The notes under the pieces are model-generated. The model saw only the letters and a program-made list of their open reading frames with translations. It searched no databases and was not told the origin of the DNA. The position numbers and the translations under genes were made by a program. This document shows positions 54,425 through 63,938 of a stretch of DNA of 64,000 nt, one piece after another; positions within the stretch are counted from its first letter, which is position 1, and every line of letters begins with the position of its first letter. The DNA comes from Gimibacter soli (lineage in GTDB: Bacteria > Pseudomonadota > Alphaproteobacteria > Sphingomonadales > Kordiimonadaceae): assembly GCF_028463845.1 (NCBI RefSeq), contig NZ_CP116805.1, positions 1,736,001 to 1,800,000 of the forward strand, written 5' to 3'.

Positions 54425-55795
54425 ATGCCCCAGACTATCGACCCCATTTTTCAGAACTTCCGCCACTATAATACCGCGCGCGTGCCCCGCTACACGAGCT
54501 ACCCGACGGCTGTGCAGTTCCATGACGGCATCACGGCTGACGACCAGCAGCGGTGGCTGATGGAAGTCGGGCCAGACCAGAGCCTTTCCCTCTATTTCCA
54601 CATTCCTTTCTGCCAACAGCTTTGCTGGTATTGCGGCTGCAACACGACGGTGACGCAGAACACGGGCCGCATGACCCGCAACACGCGTGCGCTGGTGATG
54701 GAAATTGAAAGGGTCGCGGACCTTCTGCCGCCGAAAATGGCGGTGCGGCACCTGCATTTCGGGGGCGGCACGCCGACATGGTTGCCGATGAGCGACATGG
54801 CAGCACTCGTCGCCCTCGTGCGCAAGCGCTTCAACCTGTTGCCGGATGCCGAGCTTGCCATCGAGATCGATCCCCGCACCATGTCGCGGCAAAAGGCCGG
54901 GGCACTTGCCGTGATGGGCTTCAACCGCGCAAGCCTTGGCGTGCAGGATTTCAATCCGGCTGTTCAGGCGCTGATCAATCGTATCCAGCCACCGCAGATG
55001 GTGGCTGATTGCATCACCTGGCTGCGCGACGCCGGGATCGATGCGATCAGTATGGACCTGATTTATGGCCTGCCGGGGCAAACCACCGAGGGACTGGTTG
55101 AAACCGTGCGTCAGGCTGTGCGCATGAAGCCGCAGCGCGTGGCGCTTTTCGGCTATGCGCACCTGCCATCGCGGCTGAAACACCAGCGCATGATCGCGAA
55201 CGATGCATTGCCCGGCGCCGAAGCGCGGCAAGATGCTGCCGAGGCCGCCGCCGCCGCACTGGTCGCCGCAGGCTATGATGCCATCGGCTTCGATCACTTT
55301 GCGCTGCTTGAGGACACATTGGCCGTTGCCGCGCGAGAAGGACACCTGCGCCGCAATTTCCAGGGCTATACAAACGACCCGGCCGATGTGCTGATCGGCT
55401 TTGGCGCTTCGGCGATCAGTGAACTGCCGGGCGGATACATCCAGAACAGTGCCCACATTGGCCAGTATGAAGCGGCGATTGAGGCGGGCGGCCTTGCCGG
55501 TGATCGCGGCGTGGCGATCACGGCGGATGACCGATTGCGCCGGGCGGTGATCGAGGCGCTCCTTTGCCAGTTCACGGCGGATGTCGGTGCGATCTGCAAG
55601 GCGCAGGGCCGGGCCGAAACAGCCCTTGATTCCGAAATCCTGCGGCTGACGCCCTTGCGCGCCGACGGGCTTTGCAGTGTGAAGGGCCGCACGGTGACCA
55701 TCCCGCCCGTCGCCCGCAACCATGCCCGCGTCGTTGCCGCCACGTTCGATGCTTACCTTGTGCCGGAAGCGGCAAGACATAGCGTTGCAGTCTGA
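54425..55795 (+). CDS. hemN: Oxygen-independent coproporphyrinogen III oxidase
   Basis: 456 residues with AGAAGGA upstream. Radical-SAM enzyme that makes protoporphyrinogen without oxygen. The cluster Cys are 63, 67 and 70 in CQQLCWYCGC, a CxxxCxxCxC motif typical of true HemN rather than of HemW. SMDLIYGLPGQT and the N-terminal RYTSYPTAVQF are also HemN-like. The FNR-type box upstream fits its use at low oxygen. Confidence 0.95.
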   Translation: MPQTIDPIFQNFRHYNTARVPRYTSYPTAVQFHDGITADDQQRWLMEVGPDQSLSLYFHIPFCQQLCWYCGCNTTVTQNTGRMTRNTRALVMEIERVADLLPPKMAVRHLHFGGGTPTWLPMSDMAALVALVRKRFNLLPDAELAIEIDPRTMSRQKAGALAVMGFNRASLGVQDFNPAVQALINRIQPPQMVADCITWLRDAGIDAISMDLIYGLPGQTTEGLVETVRQAVRMKPQRVALFGYAHLPSRLKHQRMIANDALPGAEARQDAAEAAAAALVAAGYDAIGFDHFALLEDTLAVAAREGHLRRNFQGYTNDPADVLIGFGASAISELPGGYIQNSAHIGQYEAAIEAGGLAGDRGVAITADDRLRRAVIEALLCQFTADVGAICKAQGRAETALDSEILRLTPLRADGLCSVKGRTVTIPPVARNHARVVAATFDAYLVPEAARHSVAV

Positions 55796-55843
55796 TCAAA
55801 GTCGCGCTACTTTGTGATCACATTTCCAAACGGGGGATAGATC

Positions 55844-57610
55844 ATGCGGTATGTGACGAAGACTTTCGGTGCGGGCGTGGCGCTCGCAGCCCTTCTGGTG
55901 GCCGGTTGCGGCGAGAAGGCGGGCGACAATGACGCAGCGAAAGGCCCGGTCGCCGACCGGGTGATCGTCGGCGCCACTATCTACACGGTTGACGGTGACA
56001 ATCGCGTTGCCGATGCGATGGCTGTGCGGGAAGGCAAAATCCTTTATGTCGGCGACCGCGCCGGCGCGCAGGCCTATGTGGGCGATGGCACGCAGGTTGA
56101 CGTGCTGGACGGCAAGGTCATCTTCCCCGGTTTCACCGATACCCACGCTCATGTGGCTTCGGGCGGCGAGGAACTGAACGGCCTGTCGCTCACCGGCGTT
56201 GGCTCGGTTGAAGAGATCATCGCCAAGGTCAAGGCCTATGCCGATGCGCACCCGGACCTTGATATCATCGTCGGCCGTGGCTGGGACCTAACCCTGTTCC
56301 CCGGCGCCAACCCCTCGAAAGACCTTCTGGACGCCATCGTGCCGGACCGCCCGGTTTATCTTGAAGGCGCTGACGGCCATAACGGCTGGGCCAACTCGAA
56401 AGCGTTTGAAGCCGCCGGTATCACCAAGGATACGCCGGACCCGGCCAAGGGCAGCTTCGCCCGCCTTGCCGACGGTACGCCTTCGGGTGCGCTGCGCGAG
56501 GAAGCAAACGGTGCCATCTCGGCCCTGTTGCCCGCGCCGACGAAAGACGGTGTGATGGGCGATATCCGCCGCGGCATGGCCTTCCAGAATATGCAGGGCA
56601 TGACAGCGATGGTGGACGCATCCGTCACCGACAGCATTTATAACGAGGCTTTCCTTGATCTCGCCAAAGACCCCGCGCTGCCGCTCCGCATGAAGCTCTC
56701 CTTCCTGCCGGGCAAGACGTGGGAAGACAGCTTCACGACCATGGAAACCGTTGACGAGCATGTCGCCGCCGTGGTGAAGCGCCGTGACGCGTTCCGCGCT
56801 GTGAATGCGGGCCGCGTGGACGGCGACGGCATCAAGATTTTCGTCGATGGTGTGGCGGAAAACTTCACCGCTGCGGTTATCGAGCCCTATGTGAATATCC
56901 CGGACGGCCATGATCATCACGGTGTGATGAACCTGACGCCCGAAGCCCTGACAGCATTCGTGACCGGTGTGGACAAGGAAGGCTTCAATGTCCTTTTCCA
57001 CTCACTCGGCGATCAGGCCGTGCGGTCGGCCCTTGATGCGGTCGAGAATGCGGAAAAGGTGAACGGCCCGCGTGACCGCCGCCATCATCTGTCGCACCTT
57101 GAGTTCGTCGATCCCGCCGATATCCCGCGCTTCAAGGAAATCGGTGCGGTCGCCAACCTGCAGGCCCTGTGGCACTTTGCCGATACCTATATTACCGACC
57201 TGACCCTGCCGCATATCAAGGAGGATCGTCAGCGCTGGATCTATCCGGCCAAGAGCTTCAAGGATGCAGGCGTGAAGCTTTCGTGGGGCAGCGACTGGCC
57301 GGTTTCAACCTCCGACCCGTTCGACAGCATCGAAGTTGCCGTTACCCGGCAGGATCCGCGCGATGCCACCAGCACGCCTTTCATCCCGGAAGAGGCCCTG
57401 ACGGTGGACGACATGATCCATGCGCTGACCATCAATGGTGCCTGGATCATGGGGCAGGATACGGTGCGTGGCAGCCTCGAGGAAGGCAAGCTCGCCGATT
57501 ATATCGTCGTGACCGCCGACCCCTATAAGGTCGCCCCCGCCGATATTTCGGAAATCGAGGTGCTGGAAACCGTTGTGGAAGGTGTTACGGTTTACACGAA
57601 ATCGAACTGA
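55844..57610 (+). CDS. YtcJ-type amidohydrolase, lipoprotein
   Basis: 588 residues with GGGGG upstream. Lipobox LLVAGC is at the start. The metal site HAHV in FTDTHAHVASGGEELN, the carboxyl-Lys region and the DWPVSTSDPFDSI end match the YtcJ/YP_ family of amidohydrolases. Hydrolysis of amides or cyclic compounds is predicted at the outer membrane or periplasm. The dipeptidase gene follows after 19 bases, suggesting joint action on peptide-like substrates (inference). Confidence 0.9.
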   Translation: MRYVTKTFGAGVALAALLVAGCGEKAGDNDAAKGPVADRVIVGATIYTVDGDNRVADAMAVREGKILYVGDRAGAQAYVGDGTQVDVLDGKVIFPGFTDTHAHVASGGEELNGLSLTGVGSVEEIIAKVKAYADAHPDLDIIVGRGWDLTLFPGANPSKDLLDAIVPDRPVYLEGADGHNGWANSKAFEAAGITKDTPDPAKGSFARLADGTPSGALREEANGAISALLPAPTKDGVMGDIRRGMAFQNMQGMTAMVDASVTDSIYNEAFLDLAKDPALPLRMKLSFLPGKTWEDSFTTMETVDEHVAAVVKRRDAFRAVNAGRVDGDGIKIFVDGVAENFTAAVIEPYVNIPDGHDHHGVMNLTPEALTAFVTGVDKEGFNVLFHSLGDQAVRSALDAVENAEKVNGPRDRRHHLSHLEFVDPADIPRFKEIGAVANLQALWHFADTYITDLTLPHIKEDRQRWIYPAKSFKDAGVKLSWGSDWPVSTSDPFDSIEVAVTRQDPRDATSTPFIPEEALTVDDMIHALTINGAWIMGQDTVRGSLEEGKLADYIVVTADPYKVAPADISEIEVLETVVEGVTVYTKSN

Positions 57611-57629
57611 CAGGCCGGGGAGGGCCGCG

Positions 57630-58799
57630 ATGAAGAAACTGGCGCTTGGCCTCGCGGCCCTTTTTTCGATTGTCCTGATTGCCGTGCTCGCGCTCGGTCC
57701 TGAATATGCCGACAAAAGCATTAACCGGGTGGTGCAGGGGCGCCAGCCGGTGACGGTGACGGCAGAGGCGAAAGCGCTGAACGACCGGCTCACCATCATG
57801 GACTGGCATGCCGATACGCTTCTGTGGGATGCGCGGCGCAACATGCTGCGCTCCCACGATTATGGCCATGTGGATGTGCCGAAGCTGAAGGCCGGCAACA
57901 TCGCGCTGCAGATGTTCACCACCGTCACTAAATCTCCCGAAGGCCAGAATTACGAGGAGAACGACGCTGACAGCGACACGATCACGCTGCTCGCCAAAAT
58001 CCAGCGTTGGCCGCTCCGCACCTGGGACAGCCTGCTGGAGCGCGCTCTTTTCCAGGCGCAGCTTCTGGCACAGCGGGTGGATGAAAGCGGTGGCGACATG
58101 ATTTTCGTGCGGAGCCGGGACGACCTTGAAGCCGTGCTGACCGCACGTAGCGACGGCCGCCGCGTGATCGGCGCGCTTCTCGGCACCGAAGGCCTGCATC
58201 CGCTGGAAGGCGAGCTTGAAAATCTGGACAAGATGGAAGCCGTGGGCTTCCGCATGTTCGGCCTCACCCACTTTTTCGATAACGAACTTGGTGGGTCGTT
58301 GCACGGCAAAACCAAAGCCGGGCTCACCGATTTCGGCCGCGCCGTGGTGCAGAAACTGACAGCAGACGGCATGATCATTGATCTCGCCCACGCCAGCGAA
58401 CAGATGGCGTGGGATACGCTTGCGATCTCGGACGGTCCTTTCGTTGTTTCCCACACCGGCTTCAAGGGCCACTGCGAGACCCAGCGCAATTTCCCCGATG
58501 ACCTGATGAAAGCCATCGTCGCCAAGGGCGGCCTGATTGCAGTGGGCGCGTGGGACGAGGTGACCTGCGCCCGCACGGTGGAATCCGTGGCTGCGTCCAT
58601 CCGCTACGGGGTCACTCTGGTGGGCGAGGACAATGTCGTCCTCGGCTCCGACTGGGACGGCGCCACCGAAGCCATCTTCACCGCCGACCAGATGGCCGAA
58701 CTCACCGCCGCCCTGCTGGACGTGGGCCTCACCCCCTCCCAGATCGAAAAGGTGATGGGCGGGAACAGCGTGGCTTTCCTGCGGAAGGCGTTGAGGTAG
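57630..58799 (+). CDS. Membrane dipeptidase, M19 (renal dipeptidase) family
   Basis: 389 residues from the ATG at 57630 (GGGGAGGG upstream); earlier in-frame ATG at 57573 lies inside the amidohydrolase gene. A membrane anchor (LALGLAALFSIVLIAVLAL) is followed by IMDWHADTLLWD (metal His and Asp), the bridging Glu in LGTEGLHPLEG, DLAHASEQM and SHTGFKGHC. Zinc dipeptidase of the M19 family, able to split dipeptides, including D-amino-acid ones. Probably in one transcript with the amidohydrolase. Confidence 0.93.
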   Translation: MKKLALGLAALFSIVLIAVLALGPEYADKSINRVVQGRQPVTVTAEAKALNDRLTIMDWHADTLLWDARRNMLRSHDYGHVDVPKLKAGNIALQMFTTVTKSPEGQNYEENDADSDTITLLAKIQRWPLRTWDSLLERALFQAQLLAQRVDESGGDMIFVRSRDDLEAVLTARSDGRRVIGALLGTEGLHPLEGELENLDKMEAVGFRMFGLTHFFDNELGGSLHGKTKAGLTDFGRAVVQKLTADGMIIDLAHASEQMAWDTLAISDGPFVVSHTGFKGHCETQRNFPDDLMKAIVAKGGLIAVGAWDEVTCARTVESVAASIRYGVTLVGEDNVVLGSDWDGATEAIFTADQMAELTAALLDVGLTPSQIEKVMGGNSVAFLRKALR

Positions 58800-59119
58800 A
58801 ATTGATCCGCTTCGAGTATGACCAGACCTAGCTCGCCGGCTCGCCCTATTCGGCTCTTGAGGCTGTGGCAGACCGTACATTGAGGGCATTTCCGCCATGA
58901 GGCTTCTCATCCGCAGCGATGTGGAAGGTGGTCTGAACGGCATATGCCCGGCGTGGGTGTAGGTATGGCTTCTGCAGTATGTGCGCTAAAGGTAGATAGG
59001 CCGCTCCGCATTTTCACCTTGCAGCGTTCCCTAGTGTAACTACATTGCATCTGGTTGTATCGCTAATCGTTTGGCGATACAGGAGATATTGAACCGGGTG
59101 AGCAGGGATATTTTCAAGT
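58800..59119. other. Intergenic stretch with no recognised gene
   Basis: Only short frames occur here, such as a 21-codon one from about 58898, and they match nothing I know. A perfect inverted repeat TGTATCGC (59056-59063) / GCGATACA (59074-59081) lies 40 bases before the next start and could be an operator or leader hairpin. The stretch may contain decayed coding sequence. Confidence 0.4.
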
Positions 59120-59965
59120 ATGTTGAAAATGAAGATGAAGGAAGTCTCTCAGGAGATTCGGGTTGCGTCCCAGATTTTGTTTGTTTTTTTGGCCATTTTT
59201 TCGTCTTCAAGTTGTGCGAAAGACGATCAAGGCGGCGACAGCCACCTTCGTGTTACGGATGAATTTGTGCGGCTATATATGGAGGGGAAACCGCGAGAAG
59301 CGATCCGCCAGACGTTCGACCGAAGGGACTTTCTGACGACCCGGAAACAGGAAATTGAACTCGTGATCCTGAATGCCGAACAGGCCCTTGAGAAGCTCGG
59401 TAAAATAAGCGCTTTTGAAATGGCTTGGGAGCAGAAACTATCTGAACACGTCTATTATGTGGCCTATCAGATGTTTACGGATCGCTTTCCCATATACATC
59501 ACGTTCTTTCTTTTTAAATCGCAGGACGGCTGGGTCATCTCCCATTTCAACATGAATAATGTTCGGTATCTTCTGGATCCCGTCGCCAACGGGGCAGATG
59601 AAGTGCCGGACGCTGTTCAAAACCTGACGGATGCCATGATGCAGGAATTTGTCGTCGGCAATTATGAAGATGGCCTAGAAAAGGGCTTCGTCGGTGCGGA
59701 AGAAATCCTGACTGATACCTTCAAATCAGGTACGCGAAAGCAGATGGAATTCCTCGAAAGTATTCTGGGCGAGCCCACAGCCTACGAATTGGCGAGTGCC
59801 GAACGCCTTTCCAGCAGAAGCATTCGGCTTGTGTATTTCCTGCTCCTTGAGTCCCATCCGCTGGCGTTTGAATTCAACTTCTTCGAGAAGGCCGACGGGA
59901 CTTGGGTGATCGCAGATTTTAATTACAACGACCAATTCAAAGGGATTGTGGCGCTGAAGCCCTAG
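59120..59965 (+). CDS. Lipoprotein with internal duplication, function unknown
   Basis: 281 residues. A hydrophobic segment ends in the lipobox-like SSSSC at Cys32. Residues about 44-148 and 168-274 are two copies of one domain: each starts with a helix after V/LTD, and ends in a beta hairpin, GWVISHFNMNNV in the first and TWVIADFNYNDQ in the second. This recalls NTF2-like or DUF4878-type folds (weak). The base composition is visibly more A+T-rich than its neighbours. The start could also be one of two later ATGs; the ribosome site is poor. Confidence 0.7.
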   Translation: MLKMKMKEVSQEIRVASQILFVFLAIFSSSSCAKDDQGGDSHLRVTDEFVRLYMEGKPREAIRQTFDRRDFLTTRKQEIELVILNAEQALEKLGKISAFEMAWEQKLSEHVYYVAYQMFTDRFPIYITFFLFKSQDGWVISHFNMNNVRYLLDPVANGADEVPDAVQNLTDAMMQEFVVGNYEDGLEKGFVGAEEILTDTFKSGTRKQMEFLESILGEPTAYELASAERLSSRSIRLVYFLLLESHPLAFEFNFFEKADGTWVIADFNYNDQFKGIVALKP

Positions 59966-59975
59966 GCTTCGGCAG

Positions 59976-61205
59976 TCACTCTCGCGTCAGTTTCACAGTT
60001 GCCTGTTTGCTGTCGGGCAGGACGACCATGGCGTCGTGGCCGTGCACATAGGCGCGCAGGCGCAGGCCGTCGGCTTCTTCGGGCAGCTGTTTGGCGAGCA
60101 GGCCTGAGATCGGCTGCAGCGGGGTGAAGTCGACGATGATCGGGGTGCCCGGCTTCACATCGGGCAGCATCGGGCGCATCCACACAGGGATATCTTCCCA
60201 CTTCATCTCGCCGATCGCGATCACATCAAGCCCCACGGCTTTCGATCCGTTGGCGATGGCAAATTCATGGGCGAAATTGCCGATGGTGAAGCCGCGCACC
60301 GGGCTCATGCCCCGATACATATGATAGCTGCCCATCTTGAACATGGCCTTCACCGGATGCTTCTTCGCGGCCACGCTGTAGCGCGCCATGAACTGTTTCT
60401 TGAACAGGGCCTCGCGCCAGGTGTTGTTATAAAGCCCCACATATTCGCCCTCCATGCCGCGGCGGTTGAAGGAATAGATTTCAGCACTGTGGATGAGGCG
60501 TGCGAGCAGGATGTCGCCTTCTGATCCGGCTTTCAGGCCAAGTGCAGCCTGCAGCGCCTGCAGGCGGCCGAGCGTGCCTTCGTCGTCATGGATATAGCCG
60601 CCGAGGTTCGTGAAGCTTTCCTTCTCGCGGGCGACTGCAAGTTCGGCTTCCACAAGCGGACGTTTTGCCTTGGGCGCAAGGGCAGCGATGCGCTCCAGAT
60701 ACCGGATCGCACCTTGTGCCTGCTCGATCCCCCACAGGTCGGCGATTTCAGTGACACGGGCATAAAGCGCCAGATCCTGATCGGACGAGAAGCCGATATG
60801 GAAGGGATAGTCTTTGGCGAGCTTGGCGATTGCCGGCAGGTTGCCGCGATATCCCTTGCCGCTGATCGTTTCCATGGCGAGCGGATCATTCTCCACCACG
60901 AAGGTATTGAAGCCTTCCTGCGCCTTCAGGTCGCGGAACAGGCCTTCGGCGAAGCGGGGGATTTCATGATCGAAATGTTCCTCGCCCAGCAGCACGAACT
61001 GCGCACCTTTGACGAGGGTGGCAAGATGCGTGGCACCGGGGCCGGAAAGGCCTTCCTCGGAATAGGTGAAGGAGAGTGTGGCGGCGGCAACGACGGCTTT
61101 CGTGTCGGGCGGTGGCAGCTTTTCATCATGGGCCTCTGCTGGCAGGCCGGTTATCAGTAACAGGCCAAGGAAACCGGCAACGCGAACGCCTTGAAAAAGC
61201 TTCAT
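59976..61205 (-). CDS. Exported ChaN/EreA-like (TIKI superfamily) protein
   Basis: 409 residues from the ATG at 61205, which gives a signal peptide (VRVAGFLGLLLITGLPAEA); the frame runs on to 61277. The motif FVLLGEEHFDHEIPRFAEGL and FVVENDPLAME recall the GE-x-H active or metal sites of the ChaN/erythromycin-esterase/TIKI group. KMGSYHMYRGMSP in the second half holds another His cluster. Predicted to be periplasmic. Hydrolase activity is possible, substrate unknown. Confidence 0.75.
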   Translation of the reverse strand: MKLFQGVRVAGFLGLLLITGLPAEAHDEKLPPPDTKAVVAAATLSFTYSEEGLSGPGATHLATLVKGAQFVLLGEEHFDHEIPRFAEGLFRDLKAQEGFNTFVVENDPLAMETISGKGYRGNLPAIAKLAKDYPFHIGFSSDQDLALYARVTEIADLWGIEQAQGAIRYLERIAALAPKAKRPLVEAELAVAREKESFTNLGGYIHDDEGTLGRLQALQAALGLKAGSEGDILLARLIHSAEIYSFNRRGMEGEYVGLYNNTWREALFKKQFMARYSVAAKKHPVKAMFKMGSYHMYRGMSPVRGFTIGNFAHEFAIANGSKAVGLDVIAIGEMKWEDIPVWMRPMLPDVKPGTPIIVDFTPLQPISGLLAKQLPEEADGLRLRAYVHGHDAMVVLPDSKQATVKLTRE

Positions 61206-61371
61206 CCCACTCACCCCCGAAATGTGGTCCCGCCGAAGTCTATGCTGGCGCGCAGGAAAAGGCGAGGGGGCAGACACTGCGGATGAAGGGTGCGCAGCGC
61301 GCTCCTTTCAGGATTCGCTTGCAGCGCGAATTGCGGCGTGGCTAACTCTGGGCGTGAGCCTGGAGGATGCC

Positions 61372-63252
61372 ATGTCCATTCGTTCCCTCAGGCGGCCATT
61401 TCTTTGTTCATTGTTGATGTTGTTCCTGTCGGGCTGCCTGCTTGAAAGCTTCCGTCTGCCGGAAGACTATCGTGCTGCCAACATCGGGGCTGTGCTGCCC
61501 TGGGATGCCGCAACGCTGTTTGCCGAAGATGGCGGGCAGGGCCTTTATCTGCGTTTTGTGCCGGTCGGGAAGACTTCCTACGCGCTGGAGCAGGTGGCGA
61601 CCGACCCGAAATCCGGCGATGCCGCCATGACGGTGCTGACCGCCCACCTCAATCCCCTTGGCGGGGACTGGTATGCGCTGCACTGGGTGAGCCACGACCG
61701 CACTTCGCAGGGCTATAACCTGCTGCATGTGGGCAAGGATTTGCTGCGTGTCGTGGTGCCTGCGGGCGCCATGCAACGGATTGCTGAAACTGCGGCCACG
61801 TACGGTGGCAAGGCGGAGGTTGCAGGGAGCGACATCGGCATCAGCGGCATGGAGGAGCGGCAGGTGCTTGCCCTTCTCGGGGTAGCCAAAAACTTCGCCG
61901 GCTACAGCTTCCGAAACTTCAGGCACGCCGATGCTTACCCGGCAGATGTGGCCAGCAAAGCCTATGCCTCGATCGTCGAACCCGTCATGCGGCTGAAGCC
62001 GGCGGACTTTGGCGGCAGTGCCGGGCTTTACCGGATGACCCGCTATTTCTTTGCACTCGCCGAAGAGGAAAGGGCAGTCGGCTATTATGCACTCGCCCGT
62101 TTCGCAGCAAGCGGCTGGGGCCTCACCCGCGACGAGGCGTTCGCCGATGACATGGCCGCGAAGGCGGTGGCGGGCGGTGTGGCACAAGCAACAACCGTTC
62201 GCGGTTATCTGCGTCTGTTTGGCCGAACGACGCCTGCAGACTATCCCGCAGCGGTCGACTTTTTGCGGGCGGGGATGGCTGCGGGCGAAAGCCGGGCACC
62301 CGCCTATCTGGGCTTCGCTTACCGGAACGAGCTTGGCGTCGACTATGACGAGGCAGAGGCAATCCGCCTTTATGAGGCGGGCGCCGCGCGCGCGGACCCG
62401 TTTGCCTTGACCGAGCGGGCCGACATGATGATTGCCGACCCTGGCCGCAGCCGGAACAAGGCACGCATAATCGAACTGCTGGAACGCGCGGCAGCGCACG
62501 ACAGTCTTCATGCCATGTATATGCTTGGCGAGGTTTACGAGTGGGAGCCGGAAACATGGCCGAAGGCAGTGGGCTGGTATCGCCGTGCGGCATTCGGCGG
62601 CCATGCGGAGGCGCAGGCCGCTTACGGACGAATGCTCGATATGGGGATCGGGGGAACGCCTGATCCCGCAGCCGCACGCCACTGGATACGGCTCGCGGCA
62701 GTAGGGGGCAGCGAGACAGCGGCGGATGAAATGGTGCTGAATGACTGGTCGCCGCTTGTCACGATGCCGGGCGCCGGTGCTGTGCCGCCGAAACTTCATC
62801 TTTACGAGCTTCAGGACTGGGGCGTGCCTGCCGACGCGCGTGACAAGCCCGACTACCGGGAAAGCCCGCAAACCCCGCTCGTCGCGCCGGGGGCGCGCAC
62901 CATCGCGACCTATCAGCTGAAAGCGTTGATTGATGAGGGCGGACGTCCATTGCTCATCGATGTCAACCGGACGGCCCAGCACGGGCGGATGCCGGGCGCC
63001 GTTATCAAACCAGACCTTGGCTATTGGCCATCGGATGGGCGGCTGGTCTCGGCTGCCCTTGAGGGCCTGACAAGCGGTGACCGCACCCGGCCGCTGGTCT
63101 TTTTCTGTGCCGGTTCCGAATGCTGGTACAGCTGGTTTGCCGCGCGCGCGGCGGTCGAGCTCGGGTACGAGGACGTTCTTTGGTATCGCGGCGGGATTTC
63201 TTCGTGGCGGGCGGCAGGACACGCGGTCACAGACATCCCGAAATCGGAATGA
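61372..63252 (+). CDS. Lipoprotein with Sel1-type repeats and a C-terminal rhodanese-like domain
   Basis: 626 residues from the ATG at 61372 (GGAGG six bases upstream), with lipobox LSGC at Cys22. The middle has Sel1/TPR-like repeats (APAYLGFAYRNELGVDYDEA, LHAMYMLGEVYEWEPETWP, EAQAAYGRMLDMGIGG). The last 120 residues form a rhodanese-like domain with Cys579 and Cys584 in FFCAGSECWYSWFAA. This CxxxxCW pattern, followed by WYRGG and W, is like the CXXCW rhodanese proteins linked to PQQ-dependent catabolism (from memory). A periplasmic sulfur or thiol role is possible. Joining the two modules is unusual. Confidence 0.82.
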   Translation: MSIRSLRRPFLCSLLMLFLSGCLLESFRLPEDYRAANIGAVLPWDAATLFAEDGGQGLYLRFVPVGKTSYALEQVATDPKSGDAAMTVLTAHLNPLGGDWYALHWVSHDRTSQGYNLLHVGKDLLRVVVPAGAMQRIAETAATYGGKAEVAGSDIGISGMEERQVLALLGVAKNFAGYSFRNFRHADAYPADVASKAYASIVEPVMRLKPADFGGSAGLYRMTRYFFALAEEERAVGYYALARFAASGWGLTRDEAFADDMAAKAVAGGVAQATTVRGYLRLFGRTTPADYPAAVDFLRAGMAAGESRAPAYLGFAYRNELGVDYDEAEAIRLYEAGAARADPFALTERADMMIADPGRSRNKARIIELLERAAAHDSLHAMYMLGEVYEWEPETWPKAVGWYRRAAFGGHAEAQAAYGRMLDMGIGGTPDPAAARHWIRLAAVGGSETAADEMVLNDWSPLVTMPGAGAVPPKLHLYELQDWGVPADARDKPDYRESPQTPLVAPGARTIATYQLKALIDEGGRPLLIDVNRTAQHGRMPGAVIKPDLGYWPSDGRLVSAALEGLTSGDRTRPLVFFCAGSECWYSWFAARAAVELGYEDVLWYRGGISSWRAAGHAVTDIPKSE

Positions 63253-63278
63253 GAAGCGTCATGGAAGCGGAGAAAGCC

Positions 63279-63929
63279 ATGAGGAAGATATCGTTGATCC
63301 TTGTTTTCGCTATTGCATCATTCGCTTCGCCGGCCACGCCGGATGCTGCGGCCCAGTCGCGGGAAATTACCGAACGGGGCAAGGCCTGCGAGGCCTATGC
63401 GCTGGCGAACCTGCCGAAATTCCGGCACGGCGCTTTCATTACGCGCTGCCGGATGGGCAAGCAGCCGGTCGAGGAAATGGGCGCCAAGGAGCAGGAAGGG
63501 GTGCAGCGGATGCGCGAAGACAACGCAAGACGCTTCCCAACCGAAACGGTCGTTCCAGGCGCGATCAGCAACTGCGAACGATCTTCGGCCATGCCGGGGC
63601 TGCCAACCTACGACTGTGCCTGCATCAAGGGCGCGGCGGAGGGGCATCTGGCGGCAGGTATTCTGTTCAACGAACAGATCCGCGACCTGCAGTTCGACCG
63701 GGCAGCCTGTCTCGACCGCAAGGCAACCTTCGAAAAATATGCGATGTATGAGGCCAACAGCCCGCTGTTCCAGCGCAAGACGGACGGCATCGCCCTCGCC
63801 AAATGCCGCGAAGGCCTTTATGACGAGGCGCTGGATGGGTGGCTTTTCGAGAAGGTCGAAGACATGCGGACGCATCTTTTCGAGAAGGGCTGCCCGATGC
63901 GCAAGTTCCCGGTCGGCAAGGCCTCCTGA
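63279..63929 (+). CDS. Exported Cys-rich protein of unknown function
   Basis: 216 residues from the ATG at 63279 (GGAG upstream; a second ATG at 63261 is possible). A signal peptide (ISLILVFAIASFASPATP) is followed by a helical protein with at least eight cysteines (in KACEAY, TRCRMG, SNCERSS, YDCACIKG, AACLDRK, AKCREG, KGCPMR), enough for four disulfides. It begins 26 bases after the rhodanese lipoprotein gene, so the two are likely one transcript. I do not recognise the family. Confidence 0.72.
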   Translation: MRKISLILVFAIASFASPATPDAAAQSREITERGKACEAYALANLPKFRHGAFITRCRMGKQPVEEMGAKEQEGVQRMREDNARRFPTETVVPGAISNCERSSAMPGLPTYDCACIKGAAEGHLAAGILFNEQIRDLQFDRAACLDRKATFEKYAMYEANSPLFQRKTDGIALAKCREGLYDEALDGWLFEKVEDMRTHLFEKGCPMRKFPVGKAS

Positions 63930-63938
63930 CGGAAAGCC

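Noticed and set aside
59071-59262. Frame of 63 codons ahead of the duplicated lipoprotein
   Set aside because: It overlaps the start of the lipoprotein in another frame and lacks any family likeness.
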